DNA of 64,000 nucleotides, taken from positions 135,094-199,093 of the forward strand of contig NZ_LMWH01000026.1 of the NCBI RefSeq assembly GCF_001507435.1. Reading direction: 5' to 3'. A program made the translations under genes and the position numbers. Shown piece after piece: positions 39,467-50,097 of the stretch (position 1 is its first letter; each line of letters opens with the position of its first letter). The stretch comes from Streptomyces sp. NRRL F-5122. Its GTDB lineage: Bacteria; Actinomycetota; Actinomycetes; Streptomycetales; Streptomycetaceae. A model generated the notes under the pieces. It did not search any database, had not been told where the DNA came from, and saw only the letters and a list, made by a program, of their open reading frames with translations.

Positions 39467-40324
39467 TCAGTGGTCCAGCACGTCCCGCCATGAGTACCGC
39501 GGCTCGTACCCCAGCACCTCACGGGCCCGCCGCACGCTGAGCAGCGTCTCGTGGGTGCCGATCTCCCGCGTCAGCCTCACCTCGGGAAAGACCTCGGCGA
39601 GGAGTTCCGCGGAGGGGCGGTCCATGATCGTGTCGGCCGCGGCGATGACGTAGCTGGAGGCGCCCGTGACGGCGGCGCTCAGCGCGAGCCGGCACGCCTG
39701 CGCCACGTCCCGCGCATCCACGTATCCCCACAGGTTCCACTTGCGGGCGTGCGGGTCGGACCAGTAGCCGGGCACACGCGCATAGTCCTCCACCAGGTGG
39801 ACGTTGGACAGGCGCAGGGCCACGAAGGGAATGCCCGACCAGCCGGAGATGTGCTCGGCCGCGGTCTCGCCCAGGACCTTGGACAGGGCATAGGTGGAGG
39901 TGGGGTGGGGATAGTGGTCCTCGTCCACCGGGGCGTAGCGGGGCGGGACGTCGAAGGGCAGGCCGAGGGTGGTCTCGCTGGAGGCCCACACCACGCGATC
40001 CAGCTTGTTGTGCGCGGCGGCGAGGAAGACGTTGTCGTTCATCGCCGTGTTGGTGGTGAGGGTGTGGGCGGCGGGCCGGAGGCCGGGAGCCGGGATGTTA
40101 GCCAGGTGGACAACGCTTCCCGCGCCGCTCAGGGCATCCACCGCCTGACCGTAGTCGGTGAGGTCCGCGCCCAGCAGTCGCAGGCCGAGGCCGTCCGCCC
40201 ACGCACGCTCGGCCGGGCCCACGGACACGTCCACGGCCAGTACGTCGTACCCCTGCTCGAGCAGATCCGCGACCACGACTCGACCGGTCTTCCCGGTGGC
40301 ACCCGTGACGACAACTGTGCTCAT
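39467..40324 (-). CDS. NAD-dependent epimerase/dehydratase (extended SDR)
   Basis: The 285-residue protein has the extended short-chain dehydrogenase Rossmann motif TGATGKTG near the N-terminus, DLTDYGQAVDAL, a catalytic YALSK (Tyr-x-x-x-Lys), the LRLSNVHLVEDYARVPGYW substrate region and a YVDARDVAQACRLAL motif. Such proteins act on nucleotide sugars or related carbonyl compounds. The ATG at 40324 follows GGGGAG. It is divergent from the MarR-MFS operon and shares its 176-base promoter region, so MarR may also control it. Confidence 0.87.
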   Translation of the reverse strand: MSTVVVTGATGKTGRVVVADLLEQGYDVLAVDVSVGPAERAWADGLGLRLLGADLTDYGQAVDALSGAGSVVHLANIPAPGLRPAAHTLTTNTAMNDNVFLAAAHNKLDRVVWASSETTLGLPFDVPPRYAPVDEDHYPHPTSTYALSKVLGETAAEHISGWSGIPFVALRLSNVHLVEDYARVPGYWSDPHARKWNLWGYVDARDVAQACRLALSAAVTGASSYVIAAADTIMDRPSAELLAEVFPEVRLTREIGTHETLLSVRRAREVLGYEPRYSWRDVLDH

Positions 40325-40462
40325 GTGTGCTGATCTCCCCACTCGAACCCCCGACCCGGCTTGTGCCGCCATCCTCGCGCCCCCACCCGGGCCGTGTCAG
40401 TACCGTCCGGCGATCAACCACCCACAGACGGCGCCACCGCCCCGATCATTACTAACCCTTGA

Positions 40463-40500
40463 TTGAACAGTCCAGACTGATAAATCTACTATTAATACCT
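40463..40500 (+). promoter_or_regulatory. MarR-gene promoter with embedded inverted repeat
   Basis: TTGAAC (40463-40468) and TACTAT (40487-40492) are spaced by 18 bases, which puts the transcript start at about the GTG at 40501, with no ribosome site before it: a leaderless promoter. A short inverted repeat, CAGTC-CA-GACTG (40468-40479), lies between the two boxes and could be the MarR operator. The region is unusually A/T-rich for this genome. Confidence 0.55.
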
Positions 40501-40968
40501 GTGGACATTGATGCACAGACAGGGCACGAGCATCCAAGCGGCTCGAGTGACACCGCGGGGCTCGCGTCCCACCTCCGGCTCGCCGTGGGCCGCATGACCC
40601 GGCGACTGCGCCAGGCACACGCCGTGGGAGACGTGTCGCTCTCCGGCGTCTCGGTGCTCGCGCGACTGGCCGCCGACGGCCCCGACTCCCCCGGATCCCT
40701 GGCCGAACTGGAACGCGTACGGCCGCAGGCCATGGCGAGCACGCTCGCCGTGCTCGAACAGCGCGGGCTCGTCGGCCGCACCCCCGACGCGACGGACGGA
40801 CGTCGCGCCATCGTCGCGATCACCGGAGAGGGGCGCGCCATGCTCGCGGAGCGGCGCTCGCAATCCGTCCACCGGCTCTCCGCCGCCCTCGACGAGTTCA
40901 CGGCGCAGGAACGCCAGACCCTCGCCGCGGCCCTGCCCCTCCTCGACCGACTGGCGGAGCGGCTGTGA
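40501..40968 (+). CDS. MarR-family transcriptional regulator
   Basis: The 155-residue protein has a winged helix of MarR type (VSLSGVSVLARLAADGPDSPGSLAELERVRPQAMASTLAVLEQRGLVGRTPDATDGRRAIVAIT) with flanking dimerisation helices. MarR proteins usually repress an adjacent drug-efflux gene and are released by its substrates. The stop overlaps the start of the efflux gene by four bases (GTGA). A TTG at 40459 could extend it by 14 residues, but the promoter evidence favours the leaderless GTG at 40501. Confidence 0.9.
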   Translation: MDIDAQTGHEHPSGSSDTAGLASHLRLAVGRMTRRLRQAHAVGDVSLSGVSVLARLAADGPDSPGSLAELERVRPQAMASTLAVLEQRGLVGRTPDATDGRRAIVAITGEGRAMLAERRSQSVHRLSAALDEFTAQERQTLAAALPLLDRLAERL

Positions 40969-42803
40969 CGGCGCACGGCCCCGGTTCCGGCGACCGGCAC
41001 ACCGACCCGCGCGGCAGGACCGTCTCCGCGCTGCGCTCCCTGCACTCGGCTCGCAGGAAGGACACACCGGCCGGCCCGGGCTACAAATGGGTCGCCCTGT
41101 CCAACACCACGCTGGGCGTGCTGATCGCGACGATGGACGCCTCCATCGTGATCATCTCCCTGCCCGCGATCTTCCGGGGCATCGGGCTCGATCCCCTGGC
41201 GCCCGGCAACATCGGCTATCTGCTCTGGATGATCCTGGGGTATCTGCTGGTGTCGGCCGTGCTCGTGGTCGTCCTCGGCCGGCTCGGCGACATGTACGGC
41301 CGGGTCAAGATCTACAACCTCGGCTTCCTCATCTTCGCCTGCGCGTCCGTCGCACTCTCCCTCGACCCGTTCCGGGCCGGCGCAGGAGCGCTGTGGCTGA
41401 TCCTGTGGCGCATCGTGCAGGCGTTCGGCGGCTCCATGCTCACGGCCAACTCGGCCGCCATCCTGACAGACGCCTTCCCGGCGCGGCAGCGCGGCATGGC
41501 CCTCGGCATCAACCAGATCACCGCGCTCGCGGGACAGTTCCTCGGCCTTCTCGCCGGCGGACTGCTGGCCGCCGTCGACTGGCGTGCCGTGTTCTGGGTG
41601 AGCGTGCCGATCAGCATCACCGGCACGATCTGGTCGTATCTGAGCCTGCGCGAGACGTCGGCGGGCCGCCGCGGCCGCATCGACTGGGTGGGCAACACCA
41701 CGTTCGCGGCGGGCGCCGGAATCCTGCTGGCCGGTATCACCTACGGCATCCAGCCCTATGGATCCCACCCCACCGGCTGGACGAACCCGTGGGTACTCGC
41801 GGGCCTGATCGGCGGCGTCGCGCTGCTGCTCGTCTTCTGCGTCGTCGAAACGCGCATCGCGGAGCCCATGTTCAATCTGGCCCTGTTCAAGATCAGGGCG
41901 TTCGCCGCAGGGAATCTAGCCGCGCTGCTGACCGCGATCGCGCGCGGCGGACTGCAGTTCATGCTCATCATCTGGCTGCAGGGCATCTGGCTGCCCCTGC
42001 ACGGCTACGCCTTCGAGGACACCCCCCTGTGGGCCGGCATCTTCATGCTGCCGCTGACGGTGGGCTTCCTGATCGCCGGCCCCATCTCCGGCTATCTGTC
42101 GGACAGGTTCGGCGCCCGCATGTTCTCCACGGCCGGTCTGGTCGTCGTCGCGGCGTCCTTCTTCGGGCTGCTGGCGCTCCCCGTCGACTTCGACTACGGG
42201 GTCTTCGCCGCGTTGCTGCTGCTCAACGGGCTGGGACAGGGGATGTTCTCCTCGCCGAACACCTCCTCGATCATGGGCAGCGTTCCGGCCGAGTACCGAG
42301 GAGTCGCCTCGGGCATGCGCTCGACCTTCCAGAACTCCGGCACCGCTCTGTCCATCGGCGTCTTCTTCTCGCTGATGGTCTCCGGCCTCGCCTCATCGCT
42401 GCCCGCCACGCTCCGCAGTGGCCTGGAGGCGCACGGGGTCCCGTCCGGCGCCGCCGAGCACGCCGCATCGCTGCCACCCGTGAGCACACTGTTCGCCACG
42501 TTCCTCGGGAACAACCCGATCGAGCACCTGTTCTCGTCCCAGGGGACGCTCGACCATCTCTCGCCCTCCCAGCACGCCGCCCTGACCGGTCACAGCTTCT
42601 TCCCGCAACTGGTCTCGGGACCGTTCCACCACGGTTTGGCGATCGTCTTCAGCGTCGCCGCAGGCATGGCTCTGGTCTCCGCCGTCGCCTCGGCCCTGCG
42701 GGGTGGCCATCGCCCTGCCGGGGACGCACCGCAGAGCGGCCGGCCGATCACCGCGGCCGAACCGCGCCCGGCAGCGGAGCGGCGGCACAACGCGCCTTCC
42801 TGA
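40965..42803 (+). CDS. MFS drug transporter, DHA2 (14-helix) family
   Basis: The 612-residue membrane protein has many hydrophobic helices and the DHA2/EmrB-QacA signature ATMDASIVIISLPAI in helix 1, followed by LGRLGDMYGRVKIY (motif A) and a later GLGQGMFSSPNTSSIM. It should export lipophilic compounds against the proton gradient. The extra length lies in a large loop near the C-terminal end (RSGLEAHGVPSGAAEHAASLPPVSTL). It is co-translated with MarR, which probably senses the same compounds. Confidence 0.93.
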   Translation: MTAHGPGSGDRHTDPRGRTVSALRSLHSARRKDTPAGPGYKWVALSNTTLGVLIATMDASIVIISLPAIFRGIGLDPLAPGNIGYLLWMILGYLLVSAVLVVVLGRLGDMYGRVKIYNLGFLIFACASVALSLDPFRAGAGALWLILWRIVQAFGGSMLTANSAAILTDAFPARQRGMALGINQITALAGQFLGLLAGGLLAAVDWRAVFWVSVPISITGTIWSYLSLRETSAGRRGRIDWVGNTTFAAGAGILLAGITYGIQPYGSHPTGWTNPWVLAGLIGGVALLLVFCVVETRIAEPMFNLALFKIRAFAAGNLAALLTAIARGGLQFMLIIWLQGIWLPLHGYAFEDTPLWAGIFMLPLTVGFLIAGPISGYLSDRFGARMFSTAGLVVVAASFFGLLALPVDFDYGVFAALLLLNGLGQGMFSSPNTSSIMGSVPAEYRGVASGMRSTFQNSGTALSIGVFFSLMVSGLASSLPATLRSGLEAHGVPSGAAEHAASLPPVSTLFATFLGNNPIEHLFSSQGTLDHLSPSQHAALTGHSFFPQLVSGPFHHGLAIVFSVAAGMALVSAVASALRGGHRPAGDAPQSGRPITAAEPRPAAERRHNAPS

Positions 42804-42823
42804 CCACAGGGCTGCTTCGTGCG

Positions 42824-42856
42824 CGCCCGGCCACTCGCGAGACGGGTGGCCGGGCG
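42824..42856. terminator. Bidirectional hairpin between MFS and VOC genes
   Basis: Eleven-base arms (CGCCCGGCCAC and complement) with an 11-base loop lie in the short gap between the convergent genes. Confidence 0.65.
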
Positions 42857-42872
42857 TGTCCGCGTTCCCGGC

Positions 42873-43289
42873 TCACTTCCCGAGGGGCTGGGTGAAGCGC
42901 AGCAGATTGCCCGCGGGGTCGCGGAACGCGCAGTCGCGGATGCCGTAGGGCTGGTCCATGGGCTCCTGCAGCACCTCACCGCCCGCGCCGCTGATGCGCT
43001 CGAAGGTGGCGTCGCAGTCGTCCGTCGCGAAGATGACGCCGTGCAGCAGTCCCTTTGCCATCAGCTCCGCCATGGCCCGCCTGTCGTCCGCCGAGGCGTT
43101 CGGATGGGCGATGGGCGGTTCGAGGACGATGTTCACGTCCGGTTGCGAGGGTGCCCCGACGGTCACCCAGCGCATCCCCTCGAATCCGACGTCGTTGCGT
43201 ACCTCGAGGCCGAGTACGTCGCGGTAGAAGGCGATCGCCTGATCGTGGTCGTCGACGGCGATGAAGCACTGGGAAAGCGTGATGTCCAT
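42873..43289 (-). CDS. VOC-family (glyoxalase-fold) protein 1
   Basis: The 138-residue protein has the vicinal-oxygen-chelate fold: two beta-alpha-beta-beta-beta units (SQCFIAVDDHDQAIAFYRDVLGLEVRNDVG; GVIFATDDCDATFERISGAGGEVLQEP; YGIRDCAFRDPAGNLLRF). VOC proteins act as glyoxalases, dioxygenases or antibiotic-binding proteins. The ATG at 43289 lies 7 bases after a TAGCGT -10-like box, so the mRNA is probably leaderless; the longer frame from 43379 is rejected for that reason. It is close in sequence to the VOC gene at 43957. The AraC gene ends 5 bases upstream on the same strand. Confidence 0.88.
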   Translation of the reverse strand: MDITLSQCFIAVDDHDQAIAFYRDVLGLEVRNDVGFEGMRWVTVGAPSQPDVNIVLEPPIAHPNASADDRRAMAELMAKGLLHGVIFATDDCDATFERISGAGGEVLQEPMDQPYGIRDCAFRDPAGNLLRFTQPLGK

Positions 43290-43294
43290 GCCGC

Positions 43295-43741
43295 TCACGC
43301 TACGGCCGAGTCGAGCGACCCGCTTCTCCGTTCCTGACCGGTGTTCTTTACCGGCCGTGTATGGATCTTGACCATGCATGCCGGGATGGCCGCGCCATGA
43401 TCATGGCTCCTGGCCCGGTAGGTACTCGGACTCTCCCCGACCAACTGCGTGAACCGCGAGCTGAACGACCCCAGAGAGGTACAGCCGACCGCGAAGCAGA
43501 TCTCGGTCACCGTGAGGTCGCCGCGGCGCAGCAGCGCCTTGGCCCGCTCGATACGGCGGGTCATCAGATAGCTGTAGGGCGTCTCGCCGAAAGCGGCGCG
43601 GAAACTGCGGGAGAAGTGGCCCGGCGACATCAGGGCGTCGCGCGCCAGGGCCGGAACGTCGAGCGGCTCGGCATAGTCGCGGTCCATCCGGTCGCGGGCC
43701 CGCCGCAGCCGGACGAGGTCGTCGAGGTCCTGCCTTCTCAC
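43295..43741 (-). CDS. AraC-family transcriptional regulator
   Basis: The 148-residue protein consists mainly of the double helix-turn-helix (LDVPALARDALMSPGHFSRSFRAAFGETPYSYLMTRRIERAKALLR; LTVTEICFAVGCTSLGSFSSRFTQLVGESP), with only a short N-terminal lead and no ligand-binding cupin. The GTG start at 43741 matches the family's usual first residues (RRQDLDDLVRLRRARDRM); a longer frame from 43834 is open. It lies between two paralogous VOC genes, one downstream on the same strand and one divergent. Both share an ACCGGTCAGGAA box, so it probably regulates both. Confidence 0.87.
   Translation of the reverse strand: MRRQDLDDLVRLRRARDRMDRDYAEPLDVPALARDALMSPGHFSRSFRAAFGETPYSYLMTRRIERAKALLRRGDLTVTEICFAVGCTSLGSFSSRFTQLVGESPSTYRARSHDHGAAIPACMVKIHTRPVKNTGQERRSGSLDSAVA
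43331..43342 (-). promoter_or_regulatory. Shared box upstream of VOC gene 1
   Basis: On the minus strand this reads ACCGGTCAGGAA, followed by GGAGAAGCG, a TAGCGT box at 43297-43302 and the ATG seven bases later. The same order is found before VOC gene 2. The box is a candidate AraC binding site. Confidence 0.6.
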
Positions 43742-43902
43742 CTGCTCAGTTTCCCACAGCAAACAAGTGCCGAGGGGGACGGGGTGCGGCGGCCGGGGGC
43801 CCGGATCCTGCATCGGCCCGCCGGCGAACGCCAAGGATGCCGTAACGAGGCCAGCGTCCTTGGCCGGTCAGGACCATCACGCGTGGCGACACTCCTGAGC
43901 GG

Positions 43903-43949
43903 ACCGGTCAGGAATGGAGAAGCGCAGGTCGCGGAGCGGTGGATAGCGT
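43903..43949 (+). promoter_or_regulatory. Shared box and -10 upstream of VOC gene 2
   Basis: ACCGGTCAGGAA (43903-43914), GGAGAAGCG and TAGCGT (43944-43949) precede the ATG at 43957 by the same distances as before VOC gene 1. A further CCGGTCAGGA copy lies 40 bases upstream at 43864-43873. This suggests a duplicated, AraC-controlled leaderless promoter. Confidence 0.6.
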
Positions 43950-43956
43950 GACGGCC

Positions 43957-44367
43957 ATGGACATCAGCATCCACGCGAGCTTCCTCCCGCACGACGACCC
44001 GGAAGCCTCCCTCGCCTTCTACCGTGACACCCTCGGCTTCGAGGTCCGCAACGACGTCGGATACGGCGGAATGCGGTGGATCACGGTCGGGCCAGCCGAT
44101 CAGCCCGGCACATCCATCGTCCTCGAGCCGCCCGCCGCGGATCCCGGAGTCACCGAGGACGAGCGCCGCACCATCGTCGAGATGATGGCCAAGGGCAGCT
44201 ACGCCCGCGTCCTGCTTGCCACCCCCGACCTCGACGGCACCTTCGCGCGACTGCGGACCGCCGGCGTCGAGGTCGTCCAGGAGCCCACCGAGCACCCGTA
44301 CGGGGTGCGCGACTTCGCCGTCCGGGATCCCGCGGGCAATCTGATCCGCATCAACAGGCAGCGTTGA
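43957..44367 (+). CDS. VOC-family (glyoxalase-fold) protein 2
   Basis: The 136-residue protein has the same fold and order of motifs as VOC protein 1 (HASFLPHDDPEASLAFYRDTLGFEVRNDVG; YARVLLATPDLDGTFARL; EPTEHPYGVRDFAVRDPAGNLIRI). The two are clear paralogues with similar promoters, one on each side of the AraC gene. The ATG at 43957 is chosen because TAGCGT lies seven bases before it. In-frame GTGs 9 and 18 bases earlier are alternatives. Function is not known; a role in binding or breaking down a toxic small molecule is plausible. Confidence 0.88.
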   Translation: MDISIHASFLPHDDPEASLAFYRDTLGFEVRNDVGYGGMRWITVGPADQPGTSIVLEPPAADPGVTEDERRTIVEMMAKGSYARVLLATPDLDGTFARLRTAGVEVVQEPTEHPYGVRDFAVRDPAGNLIRINRQR

Positions 44368-44406
44368 GCCCTCCGGTGATCGTGGCCGTGGGCCCCCTCC
44401 GGCCGA

Positions 44407-44432
44407 GGCCGGTGACCGGGCGGTCACCGGCC
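44407..44432 (+). terminator. Hairpin after VOC gene 2
   Basis: Eleven-base arms (GGCCGGTGACC and complement) with a GGGC loop lie 40 bases after the stop codon. It could also serve as an operator for the next gene, but the position fits a terminator. Confidence 0.6.
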
Positions 44433-44479
44433 GACCTCAAACGCGGGCCCCCGGGCCCGGACGAAGCACGTACCCTCGA

Positions 44480-44497
44480 AGCTCGTCAGATCGAGCT
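44480..44497. promoter_or_regulatory. Inverted repeat upstream of the UvrA-like gene
   Basis: AGCTCG and CGAGCT, six bases apart, lie just after a possible -10 (TACCCT, 44471-44476) and 57 bases before the UvrA-like start. It may be an operator for a TetR-type repressor. The support is weak. Confidence 0.3.
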
Positions 44498-44553
44498 AGG
44501 CGACGCCGACGGGAAGACCGCGAAGGCCGACCCGCCTCACACATGGAGACCCG

Positions 44554-46941
<2,388 letters not shown>

Positions 46942-47677
46942 CCGGCGCTTCGGGCCGTCATCACCTCCGCGGGGCCCGACGGCCCCGCGGAGCCGCACAC
47001 CGGTCCCGACGCCGAGCCGCCTGCACGTCGACAACGACGCCCGGCGGCGGGAGCGTTGCCCGACGCGGATGCCCGGCACAGCAGCGCGGCGGGCGGGAAC
47101 CGGGCGGGAGACCGCCGGTGGCGAGCCGGGCTCGGCGCACGGCGACAGCAGGGCCGAGGCGCCGGATCGCCGACATGAGCACGTCATCCTCGCTCAGGAT
47201 CCATGCCGCGCTCCCTGCGCGATCGTGCCGCTGCGCTCTCCGCGGACCGGATTCGTCGACGGGCGTGGTGCCCGTCGGCTGATACGCCTCGTGTTTGCGG
47301 GCAGTTGTGGCGACCGAGGCCCCTTCGATCGCTCTCCGGCCCGCGCATGGACGGCGCACCGGCCGGCCCCGTCGACCTCGGTCATCTGCGCACCGGCGCT
47401 CAACCGCGGAGGCCGATCCGCACCGACCGAAATTCTGTGGACGGACCGCGAACTTTTTCCGATCCTCCCGCAACTCACCTGTCCATGGGCGCGCGCACTC
47501 GTCGCTCCGCGCCCGAAGCGAGCCCACGGGGCGCGCCGACCGCCCCGGCGTGCACGGCGCGACGAGCGCCAGAACACGCACCGCCCGGCCACCGAAGAAA
47601 CCCCCGGCGGAGCGATGAGTTTTCGCGTACCCGGGCGTCTACAGATGCGACAGGCCCGACAACGATGAGGACGAGAC
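46942..47677. other. Intergenic region without recognisable gene
   Basis: After the terminator at 46965-46992, some 680 bases hold no convincing gene. Open frames on both strands are rich in Arg, Pro, Ala and Gly and show no domain or ribosome site. The size would fit a lost small regulator (an ArsR gene often precedes SRPBCC genes like the next one), but I see no remnant of it. A short A/T-richer patch lies at 47430-47470. Confidence 0.35.
46965..46992 (+). terminator. Hairpin after the UvrA-like gene
   Basis: Perfect 12-base arms (CTCCGCGGGGCC and complement) with a CGAC loop lie 23 bases after the stop codon. Confidence 0.75.
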
Positions 47678-48130
47678 ATGAGCACCGAGCAGACCACCAC
47701 GGCCGACGGCCACTCCTACACGCTCACCCGGACGCTGGACGCCCCGGCCGCGAAGGTCTGGCAGGCGTGGACCACCCCCGAGCAGTACGCCCAGTGGGCA
47801 TATGCCGCTCCCGGCTCCGTCGAGATGGACGTACGGCCGGGCGGGACCTGGAAGGCCACTGTGGTCACACCCGACGGCGGAGAGTACCCGCTGACCGGCT
47901 CGTATCTCGAGGTCGCCGAGAACCGCCTGCTGGTGATCGGCATGGACGCACCCGGCAAGCCCGCACCCCAGATCATGACCGTGGAACTGGACGAGCAGGA
48001 CGACCGTCATACACAGATCGTGCTCCGCCAGACCTGCGACACCGCCGAGGAACGCGACATGGCCGAGCAGGGCAGCACCATGCTTCTCGACGGCCTGAGC
48101 GGCTTCCTGACGGGAGAGGCCAGGGCCTGA
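47678..48130 (+). CDS. SRPBCC/AHSA1-domain protein
   Basis: The 150-residue protein has the START-like fold signature of the AHSA1/Aha1 family: LTRTLDAPAAKVWQAWTTPEQYAQWAY, then EMDVRPGGTWKATVV, and a final helix EQGSTMLLDGLSGFL. These small proteins bind lipophilic ligands in a deep cavity; most are of unknown function. It is followed by a hairpin and the convergent sulfite-oxidase-like gene. No regulator is adjacent. Confidence 0.87.
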   Translation: MSTEQTTTADGHSYTLTRTLDAPAAKVWQAWTTPEQYAQWAYAAPGSVEMDVRPGGTWKATVVTPDGGEYPLTGSYLEVAENRLLVIGMDAPGKPAPQIMTVELDEQDDRHTQIVLRQTCDTAEERDMAEQGSTMLLDGLSGFLTGEARA

Positions 48131-48159
48131 ACCGCCTCGAACCGACCTGCGGGACACCC

Positions 48160-48190
48160 GTCGGGCGGGGCACGTCCGCTCCCGCCCGAC
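48160..48190. terminator. Hairpin between SRPBCC and sulfite-oxidase-like genes
   Basis: Ten-base arms (GTCGGGCGGG and complement) with an 11-base loop lie in the convergent gap. Confidence 0.6.
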
Positions 48191-48307
48191 CGCCTCCGCA
48201 CCCGGATCCCGACCGCTCACCGATGGTGCGTCGCCTGAATGCGCGGATCGCGAACACGGCTCGACCCGCATGGAGTTCGTGTTCCGGGCGCACCTCACAG
48301 CGCGTGG

Positions 48308-49393
48308 TCAGGAACGGCAGGTGACATGCAGCCGGGCGGCGGCGTTGTTGGCGTAGCCTCGTGGATTCCACACGGTCGCCGGGGATTCGGGCTGCACGGC
48401 CGCGGTGGAGTCCCAGGCACGGGCTATGAGCTCGGTCTCGCCCGACGGCAGATCGAGTGTCGTGTGCCAGTGCTGCCACGTCCAGGGGCTCTCGGGGAGC
48501 TCCACCTGCGCGTGGGTCCAGGTGTCGCCGTCGTCGGCGGAGACGTCCACACGTTCCACGGTCCGGTCGTCCCCGGCGTAGGCGAAGCCGGCGACCTCGG
48601 TCGGCCCGGCGGGCAGCCGGGCATCCTTGCCGGGTCGCAGGATGGCGCAATGAATGGCCACCGGCCCCAGCGTGATGCCTTCGCCGCGTTCGGCCGTGTG
48701 CGGGTCGGCCTCGGGCGGCAGGATGCTGTACTCGGTCTGGAAGTAGTTGTCGGACGGTCCGGCCTGCACAGCGATGCGCAACAGCCACTTGACGCTGCGG
48801 GCGCCGATCCAGCCCGGGACGACGACCCGCAGCGGCGCGCCGTGCACGGCCGGGAGCGATTGCCCGTTCATGGACCAGGCCAGCAGTACCTCGTGCGAGG
48901 TCGCCTTCGCCATCGGTATCGATCCGCCGAAGTGCTGCGGCGGATCGGCCTGGTCCGACACATCGGCGCCGGTGAAGGAGATGTGGGCGGCATCCGGCCG
49001 CACTCCCGCCTCGGCCAGCACGTCGGCCAGGCTCACCCCGCTCCAGCGCGCAGTGGAGATCGCCCCGGGCCCCCACGGAACCTGACCGGGTATGTCGGCA
49101 ACCTCCATCAGATCGGCGCGCCGGTTTCCCGCGCACTGCATGGTCGCCACCACACTCCGCTCGGGGAAACGGTCCCGCAGCTCGTCCAGCGACATCTCGA
49201 GAGGGCGGCCGACCAGGCCCTCGACCCGCAGCCGCCAGTTCTCGGCGTCGAGCTGCGGGATCGGTGCGTGGTTGCGGCCGTAGAACTGGTCCACGGGGGT
49301 GATACGGCCGGCCAGGGCCTGCGGAGGCGATTCGGCGTTGTACGGCTCGACCTCATGCACCACCATGTCGTCCCGTTTTTCCCATATGCCCAT
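48308..49393 (-). CDS. Sulfite-oxidase-type molybdopterin enzyme
   Basis: The 361-residue protein has the sulfite oxidase Moco domain, with the molybdenum-ligand cysteine in MQCAGNRR (Cys87), YGRNHAPIP near the N-terminus, and HGAPLRVVVPGWIGARSVKWL. The C-terminal Mo-co dimerisation domain follows (VDVSADDGDTWTHAQVELP, RAWDSTAAVQPES). Enzymes of this family oxidise sulfite to sulfate or act on related substrates. There is no haem domain and no signal peptide, so it is probably cytoplasmic and needs a separate electron acceptor. The ATG at 49393 fits homologue starts, but the ribosome site is close; ATG 49411 and 49366 are alternatives. A MOSC-domain protein lies 700 bases away. Confidence 0.88.
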   Translation of the reverse strand: MGIWEKRDDMVVHEVEPYNAESPPQALAGRITPVDQFYGRNHAPIPQLDAENWRLRVEGLVGRPLEMSLDELRDRFPERSVVATMQCAGNRRADLMEVADIPGQVPWGPGAISTARWSGVSLADVLAEAGVRPDAAHISFTGADVSDQADPPQHFGGSIPMAKATSHEVLLAWSMNGQSLPAVHGAPLRVVVPGWIGARSVKWLLRIAVQAGPSDNYFQTEYSILPPEADPHTAERGEGITLGPVAIHCAILRPGKDARLPAGPTEVAGFAYAGDDRTVERVDVSADDGDTWTHAQVELPESPWTWQHWHTTLDLPSGETELIARAWDSTAAVQPESPATVWNPRGYANNAAARLHVTCRS

Positions 49394-49732
49394 CTCTCCA
49401 CTGTTCACCATGTCCCGTGGAGGTGCCAGATCACCCCGGCCGCTCCGTCTCGGACGCCCCGAGCCTCGACAGCGCCGCCGACACCAGCACGGCCGTCCCC
49501 GTCTCCAGCGTGAGGCGGACACTCGGCAGGAAGCGGGGTGAATGATCGGCCGGCGGACCGCCCAGCTTCCCGGCGGCACCGCTGCCGGGAGCGGCCGCCC
49601 ACTGCGCGGGACCGGTGGCGCCGGCGGCGGTGCCCTCCCGATCGGGCAAGGCAGCCTGCGGGCCGTCAGCGGCTACGCTTCCACCGGAGCGCACGTGTGC
49701 TCCCCCGGACCATCACACACAGGGGAGGATCC
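49394..49732. other. Divergent intergenic region
   Basis: The 339-base gap between the molybdoenzyme and a small membrane-protein gene holds no recognisable gene. GGGGAGG at 49724-49730 is a strong ribosome site for the small gene. Confidence 0.35.
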
Positions 49733-49933
49733 ATGCCGTGGTGGGCGCTGATCCCGGTCGTCTCGATGATCACCGGGCCCGCCGCTCTGTACCTCCTGAC
49801 CAGGCGTAAGCGTCAGGCGAGCAGTGACGAGGCACGCTACGACGAACTCTCCCGGAAGTACACGGCGTTGCTTGAGGAGACAACTTCCGGCGAACTGCCC
49901 AACGGCCGGGCACGCTACCCCGATTCACACTGA
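49733..49933 (+). CDS. Small single-span membrane protein, function unknown
   Basis: The 66-residue product starts with a hydrophobic helix (WWALIPVVSMITGPAALYLL), followed by a basic stop-transfer stretch (TRRKRQ) and a charged helix (SDEARYDELSRKYTALLEE) that may form a coiled coil. The ATG is preceded by GGGGAGG, which makes expression likely. I do not recognise a family. The tail should face the cytoplasm. Confidence 0.7.
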   Translation: MPWWALIPVVSMITGPAALYLLTRRKRQASSDEARYDELSRKYTALLEETTSGELPNGRARYPDSH

Positions 49934-50097
49934 GTTCGGGCAACTCGCCCGTCTCCGTACCGCGGGCGGCCGTGGAACCGACTCGAAACGGGCCTCCCAG
50001 CAGGACCGTTGCTCCTCACACTCCGATCGGCCACCGACGTGCCACACCGTCACAACGACTCCGGTCTGTCGGCAGACAGTGTGCGGGGCCGAGCCTG

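Noticed and set aside
47194..47700. Possible minus-strand gene in the 736-base gap
   Set aside because: Arg-rich, low-complexity sequence with no ribosome site or domain; it also overlaps the SRPBCC start.
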